A DNA stretch of 64,000 bases from Streptomyces sp. NBC_01754 (GTDB lineage: Bacteria; Actinomycetota; Actinomycetes; Streptomycetales; Streptomycetaceae), in NCBI RefSeq assembly GCF_035918015.1, contig NZ_CP109132.1, positions 992,001-1,056,000 on the forward strand, given 5' to 3'. The number at the start of each line of letters is the position of its first letter. Position 1 is the first letter of the stretch. The translations under genes and the position numbers were made by a program. The notes below the pieces were generated by a model. It had not been told where the DNA came from, did not search any database, and was given only the letters and a program-made list of their open reading frames with translations. Positions 1 through 7,777 of this stretch are shown in pieces.

Positions 1-262
1 GCCGGGCGAGCAGCCAGGCGGCGGACGCGTCGGCCCAGGCGGTCACCAGCCCGGCGACCGGGGCACCGCTCCGCTCGCGCAACAGGAAGTCCATCGCCGT
101 ACCGGAGTTGTGTTCCTGGACAGTGAGCCACCGGGGGGTCTGGAAGAAGTCCTCCGCCCTCAGCAGCGAACTCCAGCCGTCCGCCTCCAGTCCGGCCGCG
201 TTCCCGACCGCCCGTACGCCGTCCGGTCCCGTCGGCACGGCGGGTTCGGTGTACAGGCTCAC
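1..262 (-). CDS. Possible N-acyltransferase (GNAT/peptidoglycan-recognition type), 3' part outside window
   Basis: Only the first 87 codons are present; the gene continues past the left edge. It starts with GTG at 262, and this overlaps the TGA of the upstream ATP-grasp gene by three bases, so the two are translationally coupled. The N-terminal segment contains FFQTPRWLTVQE and an LLRERSGAPVAGL stretch. This resembles the start of GNAT-like acyltransferases of the 'peptidoglycan biosynthesis/recognition' group, which often accompany ATP-grasp peptide ligases in small natural-product loci. The family call is inference from a short fragment; the coupling and the reading frame are read directly from the sequence. 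Confidence 0.45.
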   Translation of the reverse strand, partial: MSLYTEPAVPTGPDGVRAVGNAAGLEADGWSSLLRAEDFFQTPRWLTVQEHNSGTAMDFLLRERSGAPVAGLVTAWADASAAWLLAR

Positions 263-1548
263 CGAAGCTCTTCCTCGACGACGAAGTCCAGCAGGGCGGC
301 GGCCTTGTCCGCGGACTCCCGGGCCTCGGCCAGGTCGGGGCCGTTGCAGTAGGTGAAGCCGACGCAGGAGGAGTTGTCCATGCGCTGGAGCAGGTGATCA
401 CCCTTCTCGACGTGCAGCAGCACCTGGACGTTCTCCACGGCCGCCGCGGCCTCCAGCCCGTCGATGCGTGCGAGGGTTCCGCGTCGGGTCGGGTAGATCA
501 TGCGGACCGCGGCGCCACCGCGGTGGACGACGGGCTCGATCGGCGGGGCGACGCCGATGGTGAGCAGCCAGGCGTCCAGGATCGGGCTGCGACCGGTGAC
601 GTCGGTGACCAGCATGGTCATGCAGCTGGACGGGGTGCGCGGGTTGGCCTCGATGATCCGCCAGCCGGACACGGTGCGCCGGACCTCGGTGTGGCAGGGT
701 CCGTGCCGGTAGCCGATCGCCTCCAAGGTCCTACGGACCACGTCGTACAGCTCGTCGCGCTCGTCATCGGGGAGCGGCACGGGGAAGGTGTGCCCGCACT
801 CGATGTAGGCGGGGTCACCGAAGAGGTCCTTGGAGGTGACGCCGAAGACATGGGTGTGCCCGTCCACGGTCATCGTTTCGACGCTGACCTCCTCGCCCTC
901 GACGTACTGCTCCAGCAGGACGTCACCGGTGCGCGGCTGGCCGCGCAGGCTGTGCCGGACGGCAGACAGCTCCTCCCACGCCTCGATGAGTCCGGCCATG
1001 TCGTCGACCCTGCGCACCCCGTAACTGATCGCTTCGGCCGGAGGCTTGGCGATCATGGGGAAGCCGAGCCGGCGGGCCGCCTCGTCGAGCTGCCCCCGGT
1101 GACTCACCAGCACATGCGGGATGTTGAACGGCTGGTCGCCGAGCGCGATCCGCAGCTGGTCCTTGATGTTGGCGGTGCGCACGGCAGCCGGGTCCGGTCC
1201 GGGCAGGCCGAGACGGCGTGCGGCGTGGGCCGCGAGCTCGGTGTGGTAGTCGGAGAACGAGGTGAGGCCGTCCACCAAGGGCGTGCCGTCATCGCCGGTG
1301 ACCACGGCCAGTACCGCGTCGAGATCGGTGGTGTCCACGTCGATCACCCGGTCGACGATGGCCAGCGGATGAGTTTCCCAGTAGTGTCCGTGGGTGTACC
1401 AGGATCGATCACCCGTCAGCATCCATACTTCGAGGCCGAATTCCTGAGCCTGTTTCAGCCCCAGGACGAAGGGATGGTTCTGCATGTGCTCGACGATCGC
1501 GATCCGCTTTCCGGTGAACTGCGCGTAGTCAGCCAGAGGTGTTGTCAT
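259..1548 (-). CDS. ATP-grasp family ligase (amino-acid ligase type)
   Basis: A 429-residue protein. It has an N-terminal Rossmann-like preATP-grasp part (RIAIVEHMQNHP near residue 15) and a central ATP-grasp fold. The nucleotide-binding lysine is probably in GFPMIAKPP (about residue 168), the acidic EQYVEGEEVSVE strand is near 215, and the metal-binding EANPRTPSS motif is near 305. ATP-grasp enzymes of this layout (BacD, carnosine-synthase and PGM1-like) join a carboxylate to an amine through an acyl phosphate; substrates cannot be read from the sequence. A GGGAGG ribosome site precedes ATG 1548 by about six bases. The gene overlaps a downstream acyltransferase-like gene, suggesting a two-step modification or peptide-forming cassette. 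It is probably accessory, because a recombinase remnant lies just upstream. Confidence 0.85.
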   Translation of the reverse strand: MTTPLADYAQFTGKRIAIVEHMQNHPFVLGLKQAQEFGLEVWMLTGDRSWYTHGHYWETHPLAIVDRVIDVDTTDLDAVLAVVTGDDGTPLVDGLTSFSDYHTELAAHAARRLGLPGPDPAAVRTANIKDQLRIALGDQPFNIPHVLVSHRGQLDEAARRLGFPMIAKPPAEAISYGVRRVDDMAGLIEAWEELSAVRHSLRGQPRTGDVLLEQYVEGEEVSVETMTVDGHTHVFGVTSKDLFGDPAYIECGHTFPVPLPDDERDELYDVVRRTLEAIGYRHGPCHTEVRRTVSGWRIIEANPRTPSSCMTMLVTDVTGRSPILDAWLLTIGVAPPIEPVVHRGGAAVRMIYPTRRGTLARIDGLEAAAAVENVQVLLHVEKGDHLLQRMDNSSCVGFTYCNGPDLAEARESADKAAALLDFVVEEELR

Positions 1549-1922
1549 CGGACGCCTCCCGTGTGGGTGATGTGCTGTCGACCGGATCCGGGCTCTCTGG
1601 GTTCAGTTGAACCGCCTACGGCCCGGCGGTGCCATGTGTCGGGCGGCAGGACGCATAGGCGGCGGGCGAGGCGCATAGGGAAGGGCGGAGGCGTTCGGAA
1701 GGACCGCCCGCCCTCCCCGGGCAGCTGGTCGACCGCACCCGCACCGTGCTCGTCGCCATCGCTCGCCCGGTGGGACCTCCACGCACTGGGGCCGGCCGGC
1801 GTGAGCCGGGCCGGGACACAGCGGCCGGCCCACGTCGCGGTCGCGTACCGGGAACCTCTGAGCTACTTCGTCAGCTCGTGACGGCCGCAGCCGGCTCGCG
1901 CTCGGCCCGCTGCACGGCGTGT
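1549..1922. other. Gene-free stretch upstream of the ATP-grasp gene
   Basis: I see no convincing coding sequence here; the frames that stay open have no recognisable protein. The stretch holds the ATP-grasp ribosome site, the 14-bp palindrome at 1600-1613 and, at its right end, the beginning of the decayed integrase tail. No tRNA or clear attachment-site core is visible. Confidence 0.5.
1600..1613. promoter_or_regulatory. Perfect palindrome upstream of the ATP-grasp gene (candidate operator)
   Basis: GGTTCA-gt-TGAACC forms a perfect inverted repeat with two central bases. It lies about 52 bp upstream of the ATG at 1548, within normal promoter distance. Symmetry and position suggest a regulator site, but no known consensus is claimed and a 6-bp arm can occur by chance. 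Confidence 0.3.
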
Positions 1923-2046
1923 CCCGTCCACGAGGTGTCCCGGTGGCTCGGGCATCGCTCGATCAAGGTCGCGGTGGACCGGTACGGCCGCCTCACCCAG
2001 GACGGACAGGAGCGTTGCCGTCAGGTCGTGGAGGCGGCCGTCGGGC
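1923..2046 (+). pseudogene. Remnant of a tyrosine recombinase (integrase) C-terminus
   Basis: The frame starting at 1926 reads VHEVSRWLGHRSIKV followed by VDRYGRLTQDGQERC. This is the recognisable C-terminal box of actinobacterial phage or ICE tyrosine integrases, including the late catalytic His/Trp segment (WLGH) and the region around the nucleophilic tyrosine (DRYG). The expected upstream HxLRHT box and the whole core-binding and catalytic body are missing; the preceding codons are unrelated. The fragment ends against the convergent C39 peptidase gene. It is therefore a decayed relic of an integrated element, not a working recombinase. Confidence 0.7.
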
Positions 2047-2055
2047 CTCACCTGG

Positions 2056-3417
2056 TCAGGCCAGCCCGAGCGCGCGCAGAACGCGGCGCTGGCTCGGCGC
2101 CGGGTCGGTGGGCCAGAAGATGTAGCAGACCCCTCCTGTACCCCCTCTGACCTGCCCGCTCGCGTCGTAGCGCTTGGTCCGCAGCCAGATGTTCTCCCAT
2201 TCGCGCCTGCGGTAGACCCGGCGGACCGCGTCGTTGTCCGGCGAGGCCGGGTCGTTGGCGATCACGTCGCCGTCGGCGGTGAAGCCGATGACCGTCATCA
2301 GGTGGCCGGAGGTGCCGTAACCGGCACCGGTCAGCTCCTCCTCCAGGAACGACTGGGAGGTGATCACCGGGATGCCCGCGCCGACCAGCCGTTCCACGTC
2401 GGTCAGCGATCCGAGCCGGGTGACCACCGCGTTCATGTCCCGGTACGTCGCGGCGTAGGCGGCGTTGAAGGGCCAGTTGCCGCAGCCTTCGTACTGGTGG
2501 TCGTAGGTGTACCGCGCCGCGTGGCAGACCTGGGGGTCGGCGAGGCCGGGCTCGACCCAGGCGAGGTCGGCGGCGGAGGGGCCGCGCCCCCAGTACTCGA
2601 TGATCATCTGCGAGGACGTGGGGCTGCACCACGCCTCACCGCCGTTGTCGTACTCGGGGTACTCCCCCACGTGGATGTTCTGGGAGTAGCGGGGTACCGC
2701 CAGCTCCCGGGCGATCGCGGAGGGCGCGGCCGGGACCGTGAAGCGGTCCGGCACGTCGGAGGCCGTCGCGCCGACCCGGTGGACCGTGGGGGTGAGGCGG
2801 CTGCCGGGGGTGCGGTGGAGGGTGAGCCGCAGCTGGTAGGAGACCAGCCGGGTTCCGCTCGCCGCGTCGTCCACCGCGAGGGTGTCGGTCCAGACCGTGC
2901 TCCTCCCGTCGCTCTGGTCGTCGACGGAGGTCCGGCGGATGTCCGTGTCGCCCGAGGCCCAGCGGCCCATCACGTACCAGGGGGTGTGGGTGCCGTCCGT
3001 GTAACGGCCGCGCAGTTCGGTCTGGATCCAGGTACCCGCGGGTGTGTGCGCGTTCCAGGAGGCGATGACCTCGGTGGCGGGGACGGCGCCGCGGTGGACG
3101 GGCGAGGTCCAGGTGGCGTACTCCCAGGAGGTGGTCGTGCCCGTGTGCGGGTCGGTGTGGTCGGTGGTCCCGACGGCGCCGGCGATCACCAGGCCGGGGC
3201 GGCGGCCGGCGACCGCGCGGGTTCCGGCGGCCAAGCCGCGGCGCCAGTCGGTGTACGTGCTCCAGAAACGGTTGTCCACGAGCGGGGCGGCTCCCCGTGA
3301 CGAGGGTGTGCGGGTGGGGGCGGCCGCCGCGGGAGACGCGGCGGCCACCGTGGCCGCTCCGGTCGCTGCCGCGAGCGTGGCGGTGAGGACGGACCTGCGC
3401 GAAGTCGGTCTGTTCAT
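2056..3417 (-). CDS. Exported C39-family cysteine peptidase-like protein
   Basis: A 453-residue protein beginning with a twin-arginine signal (RRSVLTATLAAA near residue 8), a hydrophobic run and an Ala-rich cleavage zone near residue 33, so Tat export is likely. The C-terminal half is a Peptidase_C39_2 domain. The probable nucleophile is the Cys in EAWCSPTSS (about residue 263), and the His is in SGHLMTVIGF (about 370), followed by the DPASPDND segment. The N-terminal 230 residues form a beta-rich region of unknown role. Such proteins are widespread in Streptomyces and are presumed secreted or cell-wall peptidases; no substrate is known from context. The gene is monocistronic and its 3' end faces the integrase remnant. 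Confidence 0.85.
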   Translation of the reverse strand: MNRPTSRRSVLTATLAAATGAATVAAASPAAAAPTRTPSSRGAAPLVDNRFWSTYTDWRRGLAAGTRAVAGRRPGLVIAGAVGTTDHTDPHTGTTTSWEYATWTSPVHRGAVPATEVIASWNAHTPAGTWIQTELRGRYTDGTHTPWYVMGRWASGDTDIRRTSVDDQSDGRSTVWTDTLAVDDAASGTRLVSYQLRLTLHRTPGSRLTPTVHRVGATASDVPDRFTVPAAPSAIARELAVPRYSQNIHVGEYPEYDNGGEAWCSPTSSQMIIEYWGRGPSAADLAWVEPGLADPQVCHAARYTYDHQYEGCGNWPFNAAYAATYRDMNAVVTRLGSLTDVERLVGAGIPVITSQSFLEEELTGAGYGTSGHLMTVIGFTADGDVIANDPASPDNDAVRRVYRRREWENIWLRTKRYDASGQVRGGTGGVCYIFWPTDPAPSQRRVLRALGLA

Positions 3418-3614
3418 GGGCGGGACCCCCGGTCGTGGGCGGGTATGGGCTGCGATGCCGATCGGTGCGCCAACTATCCCGGGTCGGGGCGGGATCCGGC
3501 CAGTGCTCCGGCCTGTGCCGCCGAGGCAACATGGGTCTGTACCGCTGACGTGACCCGCGGCTGCTCCGGATGGACGGAGGTCCGGCGGGCACGCCGGGCT
3601 CGTAGGGTGGGGGC

Positions 3615-4220
3615 ATGGACGATCTGGCGGAACCCGCCCGGCGGCTGCGCCGGCTGCCGCCGTCCTCGGGACCGGTACGGCTGATCGCGGTCGACGGTCA
3701 CGCGGGATCGGGCAAGAGCACGTTCGCCGGCCGGCTGGCCACGGCGCTCGGCGGCGCCCCCGTGCTGCACCTGGACGACCTGGCCACGCACGAGGAGCTC
3801 TTCGCCTGGACGGACCGGCTGCGGGACCAGGTGCTCAGCCCCTTGTCGCGGGGTGAGCCGGCGCGGTACGCGCCGTACGACTGGACCACCCGGCGCTTCG
3901 GCGTGCCACGGACGCTTCCTCCGGCCCCGGTGGTGCTGATCGAGGGGGTGGGGGCCGGCCGGGCCGCGGTGCGCCCGTACCTCGCGGCGCTGCTGTGGAT
4001 CGAGCTGGACCGTACGAGGTCGTGGGAGCGGGGCAGGCGCCGCGACGGTCCCGGGCTCAGGGAGTTCTGGGACGGCTGGACCGTCGCCGAGCAGCGTCAT
4101 TTCGCGCGGGACCCGTCGTACCCCTTCGCGGACGCGGTGATTCGCCAGGTGCCCGGGGGCTATGTGTGGGTGGAAGGGCCTGGCCGCGGCAGGGAAGAGT
4201 CAGATCATCACACAGGGTGA
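3615..4220 (+). CDS. P-loop nucleoside/uridine kinase-like protein
   Basis: A 201-residue cytosolic protein with a Walker A motif GHAGSGKST near residue 34 and a DDL motif (HLDDL near 58), then a VVLIEGVGAGR strand near 108. This arrangement is that of the uridine kinase / phosphoribulokinase-like P-loop group. The length fits the Streptomyces 'uridine kinase-like' or '(d)CMP kinase-like' proteins; the true substrate is unknown. ATG 3615 has a purine-rich GGTGGGGG just upstream. It is divergent from the C39 peptidase with 197 bp between them, and is followed by a long gene-free stretch with a possible small RNA. Confidence 0.75.
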   Translation: MDDLAEPARRLRRLPPSSGPVRLIAVDGHAGSGKSTFAGRLATALGGAPVLHLDDLATHEELFAWTDRLRDQVLSPLSRGEPARYAPYDWTTRRFGVPRTLPPAPVVLIEGVGAGRAAVRPYLAALLWIELDRTRSWERGRRRDGPGLREFWDGWTVAEQRHFARDPSYPFADAVIRQVPGGYVWVEGPGRGREESDHHTG

Positions 4221-4291
4221 GGAATGAGGGCGTCCGGCCCGGGCGGTCGGCGATCCCTCCGTGAATCGCCTCACCACTCTCCCAACTCGGC

Positions 4292-4321
4292 TTGACCGAG
4301 GGGGTGTACAGGTCTTACGTT
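4292..4321 (+). promoter_or_regulatory. Housekeeping-type promoter in front of the possible small RNA
   Basis: TTGACC at 4292-4297 and TACGTT at 4316-4321 are separated by 18 bp. This is a good match to a vegetative sigma (HrdB-like) promoter in this genus. No start codon with a ribosome site follows before the strong terminator at 4355-4392. Confidence 0.5.
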
Positions 4322-4327
4322 CTGAAT

Positions 4328-4396
4328 GTGCGGCTTTTCGGAGCCCCGCAGACGCGAAGCCCCCGGTTGTTCCCCCGTGACCGGGGGCTTCGTTCT
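4328..4396 (+). ncRNA. Possible small RNA or leader transcript ending at its own terminator
   Basis: A transcript from the 4292-4321 promoter would start near 4328 and end at the hairpin 4355-4392, giving about 70 nucleotides. It contains a small 5' hairpin (GCGGCT at 4330-4335 with AGCCCCGC at 4342-4349) and then the terminator stem. No ribosome site with an in-frame start codon is seen. Either it is an independent small RNA, or it is the prematurely ended leader of the AAA+ gene that starts 230 bp further on. I do not recognise a known RNA family. The remaining sequence 4221-4291 and 4397-4627 shows no gene. Confidence 0.4.
4355..4392 (+). terminator. Strong rho-independent-type hairpin
   Basis: A 13-bp perfect stem: CGAAGCCCCCGGT at 4355-4367 pairs with ACCGGGGGCTTCG at 4380-4392 around a 12-base loop. 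It is followed by a short TTCT. It ends the possible small RNA. Confidence 0.75.
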
Positions 4397-4627
4397 GCCC
4401 TCGCACCCCGCCGTGCGGGCCACCCGGAAGCCCCCTCGCGCCCCTCCCCCTTCACCGTGCGTCACCCTTCGGTAGCGCCGGTCCTGTCCTCACCGACGCG
4501 CCGACCCCGCCGGTACGATGCATCCGGGTGTGGGCAATTCCCTTACCCCGCACGGTGATTCGGAGCGCTCCGGTGGGCATGCTGTGCGGGCTGGGACATT
4601 CTGGGGGCACGGTTTGTGGGGGACCTG

Positions 4628-6547
4628 ATGGACATCGGCACGCACGGCGCGCAGGCCCCGGCCGACCTCGCCTGGCTACGCGGCCTGGACGCCTACACGA
4701 TGGGCGCCTATCCCCAGGCCGAGGAGGAGTTCCGGGCGGCCGTACGCCTCGATCCCGGCATGGCCGACGGCTGGCTCGGCCTCCATGCCCTGCGCATCGA
4801 CACGACGACCGCGCTGTTGCGCATGTACCACCACCGCGAGCGCTTCGGCGAGCAGCGCAGCCGCCACCGGCGCCCGCTCAACTCCTGGTACTGGCTCGGC
4901 TGGTGGGTACAGCCGGTGCTGGAGAGCCCGCGTGATCTGCTGCTCGCGCACGCCTCGCACTGGCTGGACGGCCGTCATGTACCGGAGCTGGACCGGGCGC
5001 TGGCCGGTCTGCCGCCGGTGGACACGGATCCGCAGGTGCGGTTCCTGCACGCGTGCCGCTCCTACCTGGTCAAGGACTGGGAGCAGCTCGTCCGCACCAC
5101 CGAACCCCTGGTGGACGACCCGCTGCTGGGCATCGAGGCGGGACTCTTCGGCGGCATGGCCCGGGTACGGCTGGAGATGTACGGCCAGGCCGAACCGCTG
5201 CTGGCCTCCGCCCTGATGCGCTGTCGCAGCGAACAGCCGCAGCGCAAGGAACTGCGCTACTGGCTGGCGCGGGCCCACGAGGGCACCGGGCGCAGCGCCG
5301 CGGCCCTGCCGCTCTACCGGGCGGTGCACCGGGTCGACCCGGCCTTCATGGACACCTCGGCCCGGCTCGCGGCGATCTCCGAGGGCGACGGCTACGACGA
5401 GACCGCCGACCTGACCGCGGTGTCCCTGGCCGGCTTCGGCTCGGACGGTACGGGCCCGGAGGCGCTGCCGGACGGGGACATGGTCCTGGGCACCGACCTG
5501 GTGGACGGTCCCGATCCGTGGCTGGGTGACAACCCGCGGGACGTCCCCGGCGCCACGGTGCCGCCGCCCCGGACCGGCGGGGCGCGTGAGAAGCGTGAGA
5601 AGGCGGGGGGTGCGGGACCGTCCCCGGCACCGGTCTTCCCGGCGGGGCCGAGCGATCCGGTCCTGCTCGCCGAGGCCTTGGCCGAGCTCGAACGCATGGT
5701 CGGGCTCGAACCCGTCAAACGCCAGGTCAAGGCGCTCTCCGCCCAGTTGAACATGGCGCGGCTGCGGGCCGAACAGGGCCTGCCGGTGCAGCCCCCGAAG
5801 CGGCACTTCGTCTTCTCGGGCCCGTCCGGGACGGGCAAGACCACGGTGGCCCGCATCCTCGGCCGGGTGTTCTACGCGCTCGGACTGCTCGGCGGTGACC
5901 ACCTGGTGGAGGCCCAGCGCTCCGATCTGGTGGGCGAGTTCCTCGGCCAGACGGCCGTGAAGGCGAACGAGCTGATCGACTCGGCGCTGGGCGGGGTGCT
6001 CTTCGTCGACGAGGCGTACAGCCTCTCCAACTCCGGTTACAGCAAGGGCGACGCGTACGGCGACGAGGCCCTGCAGGTCCTGCTCAAACGGGCGGAGGAC
6101 AACCGGGACCATCTCGTCGTCATACTCGCCGGCTACCCGGAGGGGATGGACCGGCTGCTCTCCACCAACCCCGGCCTGTCCTCCCGGTTCACGACCCGGG
6201 TCGACTTCCCCAGCTACCGCCCCCTGGAGCTCACCGCCATCGGCGAGGTCCTGGCCGCCGAGAACGGTGACCTGTGGGACGAGGAGTCGCTGGAGGAGCT
6301 GCGCTCCATCAGCGGACACGTGGTCGAGCAGGGCTGGATCGACGAGCTGGGCAACGGCCGCTTCCTGCGCACCCTGTACGAGAAGAGCTGCGCCTACCGC
6401 GACCTGCGGCTCTCCGGGTACGCGGCCGCCCCGACCCGGGCCGACCTGTCGACGCTGCGGCTGGCGGACCTGATGCAGGCGTACGGCGAGGTGCTGTCCG
6501 GACGGGGACCGGCGGACCGGGGTACGCAGGATCCGGGGGCGCTGTGA
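4628..6547 (+). CDS. AAA+ ATPase of the CbxX/CfxQ (EccA-like) family with N-terminal TPR-like region
   Basis: The predicted product is 639 residues from ATG 4628, which has GGGGGA five bases upstream; an in-frame GTG at 4616 is the alternative. The first 250 residues are helical repeats of the TPR kind (DLAWLRGLDAYTMGAYPQAE and similar). A Pro/Gly-rich linker follows, and then one AAA+ domain with Walker A GPSGTGKTT near residue 398, Walker B LFVDEAYSL near 458, and an arginine-finger region SSRFTTRVDF. EccA proteins of type VII secretion have this architecture, but no ecc or esx genes are adjacent. The substrate is unknown. The gene faces the CBS-protein pair and ends at a hairpin. Confidence 0.85.
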   Translation: MDIGTHGAQAPADLAWLRGLDAYTMGAYPQAEEEFRAAVRLDPGMADGWLGLHALRIDTTTALLRMYHHRERFGEQRSRHRRPLNSWYWLGWWVQPVLESPRDLLLAHASHWLDGRHVPELDRALAGLPPVDTDPQVRFLHACRSYLVKDWEQLVRTTEPLVDDPLLGIEAGLFGGMARVRLEMYGQAEPLLASALMRCRSEQPQRKELRYWLARAHEGTGRSAAALPLYRAVHRVDPAFMDTSARLAAISEGDGYDETADLTAVSLAGFGSDGTGPEALPDGDMVLGTDLVDGPDPWLGDNPRDVPGATVPPPRTGGAREKREKAGGAGPSPAPVFPAGPSDPVLLAEALAELERMVGLEPVKRQVKALSAQLNMARLRAEQGLPVQPPKRHFVFSGPSGTGKTTVARILGRVFYALGLLGGDHLVEAQRSDLVGEFLGQTAVKANELIDSALGGVLFVDEAYSLSNSGYSKGDAYGDEALQVLLKRAEDNRDHLVVILAGYPEGMDRLLSTNPGLSSRFTTRVDFPSYRPLELTAIGEVLAAENGDLWDEESLEELRSISGHVVEQGWIDELGNGRFLRTLYEKSCAYRDLRLSGYAAAPTRADLSTLRLADLMQAYGEVLSGRGPADRGTQDPGAL

Positions 6548-6610
6548 CGGGGGCTGTGGCGGGGGCGCTGTGAGGGGGCGGCGGTCCGGGGCACGTGACA
6601 CACGCCCCGG

Positions 6611-6659
6611 GTGAGGACCGGTCCTCACCGCCGGCCGGACGTGCTCCGCCCGGCCGGCG
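6611..6659. terminator. Double inverted repeat between convergent genes
   Basis: GTGAGGACC directly abuts GGTCCTCAC (6611-6628). A second stem, CGCCGGCCGG at 6629-6638 with CCGGCCGGCG at 6650-6659, follows at once. It lies between the converging AAA+ and CBS genes and can serve both directions. Confidence 0.6.
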
Positions 6660-6673
6660 ACGGGGCGCGAGGA

Positions 6674-7777
6674 TCAGCCGGTGAGTCCCAGCGGGGCCAT
6701 CACCTTCTGTTCCGTCGGCACCTGCACCGTGCGGCGCGGCACCGAGACGCGGTGCGCGGGGTCGCGGACCTCGCCCACCAGCGTCTCCAGGACGTCCTCC
6801 ATGGCGACCAGCCCGAGCACCCTGCCCGTGGCGTCGGCGACCTGGGCCAGGTGCGTCGCGGCGCGTCGCATCACCGTCAGGGCGTCGCCCAGCGGGAGTT
6901 CGGCGCGTACGGTCGCCATCGGGCGCCAGATCTGCTGCGGGACGGCACGCTCGTCGTCCTCCAGCTCCAGGACGTCCTTGACGTGCAGATAGCCCATGAA
7001 GGGACCGCCGCCCTCCGCGCAGACGGGGAACCGGGAGAAGCCGGTCGCGACGGTCAGCTCCTCGATCCGCCGCGGCGTGACGGACGGATCGACGGTGACC
7101 AGCGACGCGCGTTCCAGCAGTACGTCGGTGACGGGCCTGCTGCCCAGCTCCAGGGCGTCCTCCAGGCGCTCCTGCGCCTCGGGTTCGAGCAGCCCCGCCT
7201 GCCCGGCGTCCTCCACCAGACGGTTGAGCTGCTCGCTGGTGAAGACGGCCTCGACCTCGTCCTTCGGCTCGACGCCGAAGACCCGCAGCACACCCCGGGC
7301 GCAGGCCCCGAGCCCTGCGGTGACCGGCCGGCAGAGCCGGGCGAAGCCGACCAGGCCGGGGCTGAACCACAGGGCGGTCTTCTCGGGGGCGGCCATCGCC
7401 AGGTTCTTCGGGACCATCTCGCCGATGACGAGGTGGAGGAAGACCACACAGACGAGGGCCAGTGCGTAGCCGAGCGGGTGGATGAGCCCGTCCGGGACGT
7501 GGGCCGCGTGGAAGACGGGCTCCAGGAGGCGGGCGACGGTCGGTTCGGCGACCGCGCCGAGGGTGAGCGAGCAGACGGTGATGCCGAACTGGGCCGCGGC
7601 CATCATCTGCGGCAGGTTCTCCAGGCCGTACAGCACCTGCCTGGCCCGGCTCGATCCGCCCGCGGCGAGGGGTTCGATCTGGCTGCGCCGTACGGAGACG
7701 AGCGCGAACTCGGCTCCGACGAAGAAGCCGTTCGCCAGGACCAGCAGGAGGGCGAAGAGCAGTTGTAGGAGGCTCAT
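6674..7777 (-). CDS. CNNM/CBS-domain membrane protein (HlyC/CorC family), second of a pair
   Basis: A 367-residue protein. An N-terminal CNNM (DUF21) membrane domain runs from about residue 1 to 190 (LLFALLLVLANGFFVGAEFAL, later VIGEMVPKN). Two CBS repeats follow (PVTDVLLERASLVTV and FSRFPV...GYLHVKDVLEL). It lacks a clear C-terminal CorC_HlyC domain, unlike its larger neighbour. Family members are implicated in magnesium or cobalt efflux and are often labelled hemolysin without evidence. ATG 7777 overlaps the TGA of the upstream paralogue as ATGA, so the two are co-translated and may form a heteromer. Confidence 0.88.
   Translation of the reverse strand: MSLLQLLFALLLVLANGFFVGAEFALVSVRRSQIEPLAAGGSSRARQVLYGLENLPQMMAAAQFGITVCSLTLGAVAEPTVARLLEPVFHAAHVPDGLIHPLGYALALVCVVFLHLVIGEMVPKNLAMAAPEKTALWFSPGLVGFARLCRPVTAGLGACARGVLRVFGVEPKDEVEAVFTSEQLNRLVEDAGQAGLLEPEAQERLEDALELGSRPVTDVLLERASLVTVDPSVTPRRIEELTVATGFSRFPVCAEGGGPFMGYLHVKDVLELEDDERAVPQQIWRPMATVRAELPLGDALTVMRRAATHLAQVADATGRVLGLVAMEDVLETLVGEVRDPAHRVSVPRRTVQVPTEQKVMAPLGLTG

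Noticed and set aside
394..1881. Long plus-strand open frame (495 codons) opposite the ATP-grasp gene
   Set aside because: It is antisense to a gene with clear domains, has shadow-type composition (Arg/Gly/Asp/Val rich) and no recognisable motif.
1549..2055. Attachment site or tRNA end next to the integrase relic
   Set aside because: No tRNA-like fold or repeated core sequence is visible in the window.
4628..6547. Part of a type VII secretion cluster
   Set aside because: No EccB, EccC, EccD, EccE or WXG100 gene is in the surrounding sequence; only the ATPase architecture is shared.
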